From Planctomycetota bacterium (GTDB taxonomy: Bacteria > Planctomycetota > UBA1135 > UBA2386), in assembly GCA_016795295.1 (NCBI GenBank), contig JAEUHP010000014.1:1-63594 (forward strand): a DNA stretch of 63,594 nucleotides. The letters are read 5' to 3'. The position numbers were made by a program, and so were the translations under genes. Below the pieces are notes generated by a model. The model saw only the letters and a program-made list of their open reading frames with translations. It had not been told where the DNA came from and did not search any database. Of this stretch, positions 33,921 through 41,078 are shown piece after piece; the stretch's first letter is position 1, and every line of letters starts with the position of its first letter.

Positions 33921-34939
33921 ACCAACTTCTCCGCGGCGCCACCGGCCTTGATGTCACCCTTGTCCATCATGTCGCGGATCATCTTCAGGATCTCCTGCTG
34001 GGACGTCAGCACGTCCGACAGCGGCATCGGGCCGAGCGAGTCGCGTTCTTCGCGCACCATGTCGGCGGCGCGCTTGCTCAGGTTGCCGAGGATCGACTGC
34101 TCGACGGCAGGCGTGGCGGCCTTGAGCGACACCGCGAGCTGGCGGCTGTCGACCGCGGCCAGGATCTTCTGCATCGACTTCTTGTCGAGTTTGGCGATGT
34201 CGTCGAACGTGAACATCTCCTCGCGGATCGCGGTGGCGATGTTCGGGTCGCTGGCTTCGATCTTCTCGAGCACCGCCTTCTCGCCGCCACCCAGGTTGTT
34301 GAGCAGCGACGCCGCGGCCTTGACCCAGGCCTTCGGTTCGTTGCGCAGGTTGGTCAGCCCCAGGTCCTTGACCTTGCGCCGCATCACTTCGAGCACGCGC
34401 TGCACCACGTCGGCCGGGGTGCGGTCGAGCATCGCCACCCGCTGCACCAGATCGGCGCGTCGTTCGTCGTCGAGGCACTTGACCACGTCGCCGCCCTTCT
34501 TGCGGTCGAGATGGGCGATGAACACCGCCGCGATCTGCGGATGCTCTTCGGCCAACAGCGCCGCCAGGTCCTGCGGCGTCAATGCCTCGAACATGGCGAA
34601 CGGCCGCTTGGCCAGGATGTCGTTGTTGGCGCGCTTGGTGACGTCGCTGCCCCGCTCTTCGCCGAAGGCGCGATTCAGCACGGTGCGCATCAGGCCACTG
34701 ACGTCGCCGAGCACCATGCCACCCTGCTGCAGCCGTTCAGCAGTCGCGGCGTAGACCTTCTGCAGCGCCTCGCGGTCGACGGCGATCTCCTGCAGTTCCT
34801 GCATGGCGCGCGTCACCTTGTCGACCGCGTCGTCGCTGAAGTTGCGCAGCACCTTGGCCGCCAGCTCCTGGTCGATCGACAGCAGCAGCATGGCGATCGA
34901 ACGCTCGATGCCCATCGGCAGGGTGGCGGTTTCGGTCAT
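33917..34939 (-). CDS. fliG: Flagellar motor switch protein FliG
   Basis: 340 residues, standard. The N-terminal domain for FliF binding starts near GIERSIAMLLLSIDQELA; the middle domain has the EHPQ motif (LLAEEHPQIAAVFIAHL). The C-terminal domain shows TFDDIAKLDKKSMQKIL and the charged torque helix region MVREERDSLGPMPLSDV with LTSQQEILKMIRDM. All elements for rotor function are present. It lies 13 bp after fliF. Confidence 0.96.
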   Translation of the reverse strand: MTETATLPMGIERSIAMLLLSIDQELAAKVLRNFSDDAVDKVTRAMQELQEIAVDREALQKVYAATAERLQQGGMVLGDVSGLMRTVLNRAFGEERGSDVTKRANNDILAKRPFAMFEALTPQDLAALLAEEHPQIAAVFIAHLDRKKGGDVVKCLDDERRADLVQRVAMLDRTPADVVQRVLEVMRRKVKDLGLTNLRNEPKAWVKAAASLLNNLGGGEKAVLEKIEASDPNIATAIREEMFTFDDIAKLDKKSMQKILAAVDSRQLAVSLKAATPAVEQSILGNLSKRAADMVREERDSLGPMPLSDVLTSQQEILKMIRDMMDKGDIKAGGAAEKLV

Positions 34940-34952
34940 GGCAATGCCTCGC

Positions 34953-36464
34953 TCAGGCCTTCTGCTCCGTCAGCCAAGCTTCCAGGAGCTTGGCCAGGGC
35001 CGCGGGATCGTTCTCGATCGCCTTTTCGATCTCCTTGCGCATGCGCTTCTGTTGCTCCTCCGGTCCGGCCTTGGCATTGCCTTCGCCGCCGGCGCGCGCG
35101 CCACCGCCGGCGCCCAGCTCGCCGCTCGAGACGGACGCGCTGCGGGCCGTGCGCTTGAACAGGCCGCGGAGGAACAGCACCACCACCACCACTCCCAGGA
35201 TCTGCCCCACCGTCGGCCCCCACCGCAGCGCGACTTCGGCGAAACCCGGGCCCGAGGCCGATTCGACCGCGAGATCGAGCGGCTGGAAGTCGCCAGGCAT
35301 CATGCTGAAGTCGTCTTCCTGGTCGCGTTTGCGGTCCCAGCCGACGATCGACTTCACTGCCTTGGCCAGCTCTTCGGGCTTGAACCCCTCGACCTTCTCC
35401 AGCGAACGGTCGTAGAGGATCGCCACCGTGAGACGCCGGATCTCGGGCGCCATCTTGCCGGTGCGGCGCTCGCCGAGGTCGGTGACGAAGGTGCGGTCGG
35501 TGGTGGAGTTCTTCTGCGACTGCTTGCTGCCGGCGTCGGCGGCGCCGGCCTCGCCGCCCTTGCCCGGAGTCTGGTTCTCGGTGCTGTCCTTGGTGGACTT
35601 CTCGCTGCTGACGATCGCCTCGGTCGGCACCACGCGCTGGCTGGTGATCTCCCAGTTGGGATCGAGGTCCACCGTCACCGCGACGCTGGTCTTGCCCGGC
35701 CACAGGGCGTCGAGACGCTCCTGGGCCTTCTGCGAACGCTCGGCACCGAGGCTGCGCTGCAGGGCGATGAACTCCGCCGACCCGCCGCCGGCTTCGCGGT
35801 CCGGGTCGAACCGGTAACGCATGGCGCCGGTCGAACTCACCACCTCGACGTTCTCCAGCGGGATGCCGAGCTGCGACGACGCGAGGCCGGCGGCGCTGCG
35901 CGCCAGGTCGCCGAACGACACGCCAGCGCGCAAGCGCAGAGCCACGGTGGCACTCGGCCGCTGCTCGCGATCGCGGAACGCACTGGTGCGGCGCGGCTTC
36001 GACGCCGTGACCTTGGTCCAAGCGACGCCGTCCAGGCCGAGGATCGCACTCTCCGCGGCGACACAGGCGGCCTGCGCGAGCTTCCACGCCTTGGTCTCGG
36101 CGTCGTCCATCAGGAACGAGGTGCCGCCGACCGCGGGCTCGCTGCGCGCGGTGAGGCCGGCCTTGTTCTTGGCGAAGTTGGCCTTGCCGACCTTGCTGCG
36201 TTCGACCAGGAAGGTGCTGCCGTCGTCGGCCATCACCCAGGTCACACCTTCCTGCTGCAGGGCCTGCTGCATCTGCCCGAACTCGTCCGGACTGCGCGCG
36301 GTGAACACCGCTTCGTAGCTCGGCCGCCCCGCGTACCAGACGATCGCTCCGAGGCCGACCACGGTGGCGCCCAGCACCGCCATCACCACCAGCCGCTGGC
36401 CGCCGTCGAGCCGGCTCCAGATGCCCTTCAACTGCACGGCGAAGTCGTTGACGAAGGAAGCCAT
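34953..36464 (-). CDS. fliF: Flagellar MS-ring protein FliF
   Basis: 503 residues. Two membrane helices bracket the periplasmic part: LVVMAVLGATVVGLGAIVWY (about 25-44) and VGQILGVVVVVLFLRGLF near 415-432. Ring-building motifs include SYEAVFTARSPDEFGQMQQ and GVAWTKVTASKPRRTSAF of the YscJ/FliF type, and TDRTFVTDLGERRTGKMAPE before the second helix. The cytoplasmic tail ends with PAALAKLLEAWLTEQKA, which binds FliG. fliE ends 3 bp upstream, consistent with co-translation. Confidence 0.95.
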   Translation of the reverse strand: MASFVNDFAVQLKGIWSRLDGGQRLVVMAVLGATVVGLGAIVWYAGRPSYEAVFTARSPDEFGQMQQALQQEGVTWVMADDGSTFLVERSKVGKANFAKNKAGLTARSEPAVGGTSFLMDDAETKAWKLAQAACVAAESAILGLDGVAWTKVTASKPRRTSAFRDREQRPSATVALRLRAGVSFGDLARSAAGLASSQLGIPLENVEVVSSTGAMRYRFDPDREAGGGSAEFIALQRSLGAERSQKAQERLDALWPGKTSVAVTVDLDPNWEITSQRVVPTEAIVSSEKSTKDSTENQTPGKGGEAGAADAGSKQSQKNSTTDRTFVTDLGERRTGKMAPEIRRLTVAILYDRSLEKVEGFKPEELAKAVKSIVGWDRKRDQEDDFSMMPGDFQPLDLAVESASGPGFAEVALRWGPTVGQILGVVVVVLFLRGLFKRTARSASVSSGELGAGGGARAGGEGNAKAGPEEQQKRMRKEIEKAIENDPAALAKLLEAWLTEQKA

Positions 36465-36467
36465 GGC

Positions 36468-36848
36468 TCAGCTCACCGACCGGGAGAGTTTCTCCCAGGC
36501 GTCCACGAGTTTGTTGCGCACTTCGAGCATCAGGTTGAACGACACTTCACTCTTGTCGATCGCGAGCATCACGTCGTGCAGCTCGACCCCTTCGCCGAGC
36601 ACCAGGCCCTGGACCTTCCGAGTGACGTCGGTCTGCAGGGAGTTCATCCGTGAGACCGCGGCGTCGAGCGCCCCGCCGAACGCACTCGGCTGGGTGGCCG
36701 ACGGGTCGCCCACGTCCGGCACGCCGGCAACACTCGGTTCGCCGACCAGTTGCGGACGCTGGGCCATGGCCTCGGCGCCGAGCGGGCGGAACGCACCGCG
36801 CGCCATCGGATCGAAGCCGAGCAGGGGAGGCAGATCGAAGTTGCTCAT
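36468..36848 (-). CDS. fliE: Flagellar hook-basal body protein FliE
   Basis: 126 residues. The C-terminal ~80 residues match FliE (GEGVELHDVMLAIDKSEVSF, LEVRNKLVDAWEKLSR). The N-terminal 40 residues are Pro/Gly-rich and variable. FliE links the MS ring to the proximal rod and the export gate. It lies 17 bp after flgC in the run of basal-body genes. Confidence 0.93.
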   Translation of the reverse strand: MSNFDLPPLLGFDPMARGAFRPLGAEAMAQRPQLVGEPSVAGVPDVGDPSATQPSAFGGALDAAVSRMNSLQTDVTRKVQGLVLGEGVELHDVMLAIDKSEVSFNLMLEVRNKLVDAWEKLSRSVS

Positions 36849-36865
36849 GGGACCTGGCCGCCGCG

Positions 36866-37327
36866 TCAGCGCGTGCTCATGTTGGTGATGGTGTTCTGCA
36901 GCATGGTGCGGTAGGTGCGCAGTGCCTGCAGATTCGCGTCGAAACTGCGTTCGACCCGCGACAGTTCGGCGAGTTCCTGGAACACGTCGACGTTGCTGCC
37001 GAGCACCTTGCCGGTCTCGTCGGCGTCGGGGTGGCCGGGCTGGAAGAACACCGGGAACGGCGACTGGTCCTCGACCACTTTCGCCAGTTTGGTGCCGGCC
37101 CCGACCTTGCTGGCACCGCCGTTGGCCGCGCCGACCGCGTCGGCGAGCACCTCCTCGAACACCACCGTCTTGCGCCGGTACGGCTCCTTCGCCGCGTTGC
37201 CGGTGCTGTGCAGGTTGCCGAGGTTGGCCGCCACCACCTCGGAACGCTGCTGTTCGGCGCGCAGTCCCGCCGCAGCGATGTCGAAGCCGCGGAACACTCC
37301 CTGCATCGGATCCTGCATGGTCGTCAC
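36866..37327 (-). CDS. flgC: Flagellar proximal rod protein FlgC
   Basis: 153 residues. The rod-family N-terminal motif is FDIAAAGLRAEQQRSEVVAANLGNLHST, broken here as FDIAAAGLRAEQ and VVAANLGNLHST. The C-terminal helix VFQELAELSRVERSFDANL and MLQNTITNMST are also conserved, and VDVFQE matches NV-type ends of FlgC. A GTG start overlapping the flgB stop is annotated; an internal ATG at 37318 is an alternative giving three fewer residues. Confidence 0.94.
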   Translation of the reverse strand: MTTMQDPMQGVFRGFDIAAAGLRAEQQRSEVVAANLGNLHSTGNAAKEPYRRKTVVFEEVLADAVGAANGGASKVGAGTKLAKVVEDQSPFPVFFQPGHPDADETGKVLGSNVDVFQELAELSRVERSFDANLQALRTYRTMLQNTITNMSTR

Positions 37328-37671
37328 TTGCCGAAGATGGCTTTGTTGAGGGTCGAGAAGTAGCTGCCGACGCGCCGCGTCATCACGTCGTGCACCAATT
37401 GGGTCTTGCCGAGCACCGCGAGCTCTTCGAGCAGGACCACGTTGTTCTGGCCGGGCGCGCCCGACGTGTCCCGGCGCAGCTCAGGCTCCACCGCGGTGCC
37501 GTCCTCGCCGCGCGCGCGCGCTTCCCGCAGCGCGTCCTCGAAGCGCACTTCGTAGCGCTTGAAGCCGGGCACGTTCTGGTTGGCGACGTTGTGCAGGGCC
37601 GCCTTGCTGCGCAACGCCAGCACGTCGAGCAGACGCTGGGCGAAGGCGGTGTCACGTTCGACTTCGATCAT
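37324..37671 (-). CDS. flgB: Flagellar proximal rod protein FlgB
   Basis: 115 residues, near the usual ~130. The motifs are LALRSKAALHNVANQNVPGFKR, here seen as LALRSKAALHNVANQN plus VPGFKRYEVRFEDAL, and the C-terminal VHDVMTRRVGSYFSTLNKAI. The ATG at 37671 is preceded by GAGG at 7 bp spacing; longer frames upstream cross a hairpin and lack similarity. It follows the glycosyltransferase gene after 118 bp, with a GCCGATGC box in the gap. Confidence 0.94.
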   Translation of the reverse strand: MIEVERDTAFAQRLLDVLALRSKAALHNVANQNVPGFKRYEVRFEDALREARARGEDGTAVEPELRRDTSGAPGQNNVVLLEELAVLGKTQLVHDVMTRRVGSYFSTLNKAIFGK

Positions 37672-37694
37672 GGGATTGCCTCGCTGCCACTGGA

Positions 37695-37702
37695 GCATCG
37701 GC
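37695..37702 (-). promoter_or_regulatory. GCCGATGC, variant of the flagellar box upstream of flgB
   Basis: The minus strand reads CCTGCCGATGCTCC 23 bp before the flgB ATG. It differs from the other four boxes at the seventh base. TCAAGGG lies 17 bp upstream and could be a -35 element. Weaker than the other sites. Confidence 0.3.
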
Positions 37703-37713
37703 AGGGGGGTGAG

Positions 37714-37732
37714 CCGCCCTTGAGACGGGCGG
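37714..37732 (-). terminator. Hairpin between the glycosyltransferase and flgB genes
   Basis: CCGCCC and GGGCGG form a 6-bp GC stem around a 7-nt loop. No U-run follows, so it is at best a weak or Rho-type stop or an mRNA-processing structure. It lies about 60 bp after the glycosyltransferase stop. Confidence 0.3.
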
Positions 37733-37789
37733 TTCGCATTTCGGGACCGGGCCACCGCGGCCCGCTGTGGCACCTTGCGGCACGGAACT

Positions 37790-39976
37790 TCACCCGACCA
37801 CCAAGGCAGGGGGCCGGTGCGGCGCCATGACCACGGTCGGCTCGGCCGCCGCCTTCGCGGTCAGAGCCTCCAGGCGCTCCGCCGCAGCCTGCCAACGGAA
37901 CGCCGCACGCACGGCCGGGGCCTCGGCGCGCGCGGCGGCGCGCCAGCGCGGCAGGTCGCCGAGCACGGTGCGGAGCGCCGCCACGGCGGCCGCCGGGTCG
38001 ACTTCGAGCACCCAGGGATCGCCGACCGTCGGTTCGGCCAGGACCACCGGCCGCCGCGCGGCAGGCAGGGCCACCGCCCCCGGCCCGTGCAACTGCGCGT
38101 CGGCACCCCCGCCGCCACTGGCCAGCACCGGCAGCCCGCACGCGCGCGCCTCCAGGATCGGCAGGCCGAAGCCTTCGCCACGGTACGGGTGCACCAGCAC
38201 GTCACACGCGGTGTAGAGCGACGCCAGCGCCGGCCGGTCCAGTTCGTCCTCGACCAGGAGGATCGGTGGCGTGCCCGGCGTCCGGCGGCAGCGCTCGACC
38301 AGTTCGCCCAGGTGCTGGCCGCCGTAGTGCTGCTGCGAGCCCACCGCCTTCACCACCACCGCGAAGTCGGCGCCCGCCGCACGCGCCGCGAGCACCGTGC
38401 GCAGGAACAGGTCGAAGCCCTTGCGCCAGATCATGCCGCCGCAGAACAACACCGCCGGCCGCGCGCCCTTCCACGCGACGATGCGCGGGTCGGCCGGCAC
38501 CCCCTCGTGCAGCGCTGCGTCGACACCGTGCGGCACCACGTGCACCTGTGCAGCCGGACGTCCCGCGGCCTCGACCAGCGCCGCGGTGTAGTCGCTGTGC
38601 ACCACCACGAGGTCCGCCTCGCGGTCGACGTGCGGGGTCAACGCCACCGGCAACGCGCCCAGTTCGTAGTCGACGCGCAGGCCCCAGGTGCGGCAGTTCG
38701 GCCGGGCCGCGCGCACCGGCCAACCCGACGCCAGCCAGAGGTCGGCGGGCCCGGGCTGGCGCACCAGGTGCGGCAGCAGTTCGGGCGCGCGCTGGCGCAG
38801 GGCCGCGAGACCGCCGCGGCACGGGCCACTGGGCACCAGTTGCACGTCCACGACGCCACGGGCCACCAGGGCCTGCGCCGTGGCAATCGTCAGCTCGGCA
38901 CTCGACGAAGTCTCGAACAGCGGCGCTTCCAGCACGAGGCGCGGTCGGGCCATGGCCCCGCGTCGCACCGTGGGCGGCGGCGGCGAAGCCGGCCGCCCTG
39001 CCACCAGTTCTTCGCGCACGAACGCCCGGGCCCGCCCCCCGCTGGCCAAGTCGCCGAGCGCTGCGCGCAGTGCGGCGACCAGGGCGCGCCGGTCCGGTTC
39101 GAAGGTGCCGGCTGCGGCGCCCAACTGCCCCCCCACGGGATGGCAGGTGCCGGGCCGAGCGAGCAGTGCCGCGGTCTTCGCCCACCGCGCAGCCACCACC
39201 GGCCGCCCGGACGCCAGGGCTCGCACCAACACGCCTGACTCGGTGCACTGCCGCCACGGCAGGCACACCACGGCCGCCGTCCGCGCCTGCGCCGCCTCGA
39301 ACGGCCCGCACACCAGCTCCGCCGCCGGCGCGGACTCGCGCAGTGCCGCCACCGCCGCAGCGTCGGCCGTGCCGACCAGGAGCCGCAAGGGCCGCCATGC
39401 CGCACCGCCCAGCTCTTGCCAGGCCGCGAGGACCAGATCGGTGCCGAACTCGGCACCGTGGCCGATGTGCAGGATCGCGCCGTCCGCCGGTGGCGCCGGC
39501 AGCGCCAACCACGGCGCCAACTCGGCTTCGGGGAGGGCATGGGCCGGCGTCTCGACGCCGGCCCAGCGCAGTTCGGCGCGCACGCGGCTCAGCAGTTCGC
39601 CCGCCGCAACGCCGGGCCGTACCGGCAGGACCGCGACCGCGCGCGGCCAGGCGAAGCCCGCCAGCGCTGCCTGGTCGGCCAGCTGCTCTTGTGGGCCGAA
39701 CACCAGCAGCGGTGCCGTGGCCGCCACGGCCTCGCCAGCGGCGCGCACCAGCAGCTCGACTTCGGCCGGGGGCAGCCGGGTGGCCACCGGAAACGAGCGC
39801 ACGCCATCGCCGAGCACCAAGCCGCGCTCCAAAGGGCCAGGAGTACGCGCTGGCACTGCGTCCAGCGACAGAGCACAGCGCAGGCCGCTGCCGAGGCACA
39901 GGCGCAGGAAACTGCGCAGTTGCCCAGCAGCCGGATCCTCGCCGAACGGATCACCGTGGAGGCGCACTTCGTTCAT
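37790..39976 (-). CDS. Two-domain glycosyltransferase (C-terminal GT4), probably flagellar regulon
   Basis: 728 residues. The C-terminal half (from about 344, MARPRLVLEAPLFETSSS) is a complete GT4-like GT-B unit: LRVDYELGALPVALTPHVDR, VVVHSDYTAALV, HVVPHGVDAAL, RPAVLFCGGMIWRKGFDLF, and the EX7E donor motif in GEGFGLPILEARACGLPV. The N-terminal half has an apparent second GT-B-like fold (ADGAILHIGHGAEFGTDLV, TAAVVCLPWRQCTESGVLV with an EX7-like SGVLVRALASGRPVV) but less complete, so it may be inactive. A GCCGATAG box lies 9 bp before the ATG and flgB follows, so flagellin or rod glycosylation is a reasonable guess. Surface polysaccharide synthesis is the alternative. Confidence 0.88.
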   Translation of the reverse strand: MNEVRLHGDPFGEDPAAGQLRSFLRLCLGSGLRCALSLDAVPARTPGPLERGLVLGDGVRSFPVATRLPPAEVELLVRAAGEAVAATAPLLVFGPQEQLADQAALAGFAWPRAVAVLPVRPGVAAGELLSRVRAELRWAGVETPAHALPEAELAPWLALPAPPADGAILHIGHGAEFGTDLVLAAWQELGGAAWRPLRLLVGTADAAAVAALRESAPAAELVCGPFEAAQARTAAVVCLPWRQCTESGVLVRALASGRPVVAARWAKTAALLARPGTCHPVGGQLGAAAGTFEPDRRALVAALRAALGDLASGGRARAFVREELVAGRPASPPPPTVRRGAMARPRLVLEAPLFETSSSAELTIATAQALVARGVVDVQLVPSGPCRGGLAALRQRAPELLPHLVRQPGPADLWLASGWPVRAARPNCRTWGLRVDYELGALPVALTPHVDREADLVVVHSDYTAALVEAAGRPAAQVHVVPHGVDAALHEGVPADPRIVAWKGARPAVLFCGGMIWRKGFDLFLRTVLAARAAGADFAVVVKAVGSQQHYGGQHLGELVERCRRTPGTPPILLVEDELDRPALASLYTACDVLVHPYRGEGFGLPILEARACGLPVLASGGGGADAQLHGPGAVALPAARRPVVLAEPTVGDPWVLEVDPAAAVAALRTVLGDLPRWRAAARAEAPAVRAAFRWQAAAERLEALTAKAAAEPTVVMAPHRPPALVVG

Positions 39977-39985
39977 CGCGCGCTG

Positions 39986-39993
39986 CTATCGGC
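39986..39993 (-). promoter_or_regulatory. GCCGATAG box at the head of the flagellar run
   Basis: The minus strand reads GAACTGCCGATAGCAGC, ending 9 bp before the glycosyltransferase ATG. TCAGCATT lies exactly 11 bp upstream of the box, the spacing of TAAAGTTT in FliA promoters, though only part of that consensus matches. Confidence 0.5.
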
Positions 39994-40073
39994 AGTTCGG
40001 GCGGAATGCTGAAGTTGTCGACAGGGTTGTCCCTGAGGTCTCGTTCCGGGGCTGCCGTTTCGCCCGCTGCGGC

Positions 40074-40337
40074 ATGGACGCCGCCAGGGGCTCTGCGTCT
40101 GCTGCTGCGGTGGACCAACAGCCCAACAACCCACTGCACGGGGTCACCCTGGCCCAGATCCTCGAGTGGCTGGTCGAACACCGTGGCTTTGCGGCGATGG
40201 CGCGGGCCGTCGACATCCGCTGCTTCACCTTCGAGCCCAGCGTCAGCTCGTCGTTGAAGTTCTTGCGGCGCGTGCCGTGGGCCCGTGCGAAGGTCGAGGC
40301 GTACTACCTGCACTGCCGGGCCGAGGAACGGCGCTGA
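40074..40337 (+). CDS. VF530-family small DNA-binding-like protein
   Basis: 87 residues. The family core is nearly complete: NNPLHGVTLAQILEWLVEH, FAAMARAVDIRCFTFEPSV and SSSLKFLRRVPWARAKVEAYYL. VF530 proteins (DUF2132) are small helical proteins whose structure suggests DNA binding; their biological role is unknown. A ~20-residue Ala/Ser-rich extension precedes the core. It is divergent from the glycosyltransferase gene; 97 bp lie between them. Confidence 0.9.
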   Translation: MDAARGSASAAAVDQQPNNPLHGVTLAQILEWLVEHRGFAAMARAVDIRCFTFEPSVSSSLKFLRRVPWARAKVEAYYLHCRAEERR

Positions 40338-40393
40338 ACCGCAGTCCGAGGCGTCCTCCGCCGGGGACCAGCGGCAGCGGCGCCCCGCACCCC

Positions 40394-41065
40394 TCACCGC
40401 CGCTGCGCAGTCCAGATCGTCCGCCGCGGCCCCTTCCGGCCGCGCGCGCGCACGTGGTGCGTGGTCACCGCCAAGCCCACGCCCTCCAGCCGCCGGCCGA
40501 ACTCCGGACTGTCGGCCGAGGACCAGACCCCGAGCACCCCGCCCGGCACCAGCGCCTCGCGCGCCGCGACCAAGCCGCGCGGCCCGTACAGCCGTTCGTT
40601 GTCGGGATGCACCAACGCCTCGGGCCCGTTGTCGACGTCGAGCAGGATGCCCGCACAGGAGTTGCGCGCCGCGCACACCGCGTCGAACACGTCGGCGACC
40701 TGGACCTCGACCCGCGGATCCCGCAGCGGGTGCCCGGCGCAGTGGCCGAACAGTTCGCGGTTCCACTGCACCACTTCGGGCACCAGCTCGACCACCCGCA
40801 CCCGCGCCGCCGGCCCCACCGTCGCCAACACCTGGGCCAGCGTGAAGCCCATGCCGAGGCCGCCGATCAGGATCTGCGGCGCCACCCGGTCGGCCACGGC
40901 CGCCAGCACCAGGTCGGCGAGCTGGCGCTCGGACTCGTGCACCCGACTGCTCATCAGCTCGGTGCGGCCCAAGAACAACTGGAAGGCCCCGTCGTGGCGG
41001 TAGCAACGCAGCTCGGCGGTGCCGCCAGGCACCACGGCCGTGGCCAGGAGTTCGCGGGGGATCAC
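40394..41065 (-). CDS. Spermidine-synthase-like protein (Rossmann methyltransferase fold)
   Basis: About 223 residues from a GTG 13 bp after the S41 peptidase stop; the true start may lie slightly upstream. The fold is shown by GRTELMSSRVHESERQLADL, ILIGGLGMGFTLAQVL (nucleotide loop), VRVVELVPEVVQWN (acidic residue after strand 2) and GILLDVDNGPEALVHPDN, the position of the DxxD/DG motif in spermidine synthases. Many bacterial relatives lack aminopropyltransferase activity. The C-terminal HHVRARGRKGPRRTIW is basic. It probably shares a transcript with the peptidase gene upstream. Confidence 0.82.
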   Translation of the reverse strand: MIPRELLATAVVPGGTAELRCYRHDGAFQLFLGRTELMSSRVHESERQLADLVLAAVADRVAPQILIGGLGMGFTLAQVLATVGPAARVRVVELVPEVVQWNRELFGHCAGHPLRDPRVEVQVADVFDAVCAARNSCAGILLDVDNGPEALVHPDNERLYGPRGLVAAREALVPGGVLGVWSSADSPEFGRRLEGVGLAVTTHHVRARGRKGPRRTIWTAQRR

Positions 41066-41078
41066 GGTGGCGATGCGC

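Noticed and set aside
32014..33957. Start of fliI at the far end of its open frame (33957)
   Set aside because: The extra ~210 residues overlap fliH in another frame and have no FliI similarity; the GTG at 33327 overlapping the fliH stop is right for the family.
37741..37789. Sigma-54 promoter upstream of flgB from a TGGCAC word
   Set aside because: The TGGCAC and TTGC words are adjacent, not separated by the required spacing, and lie on the wrong strand.
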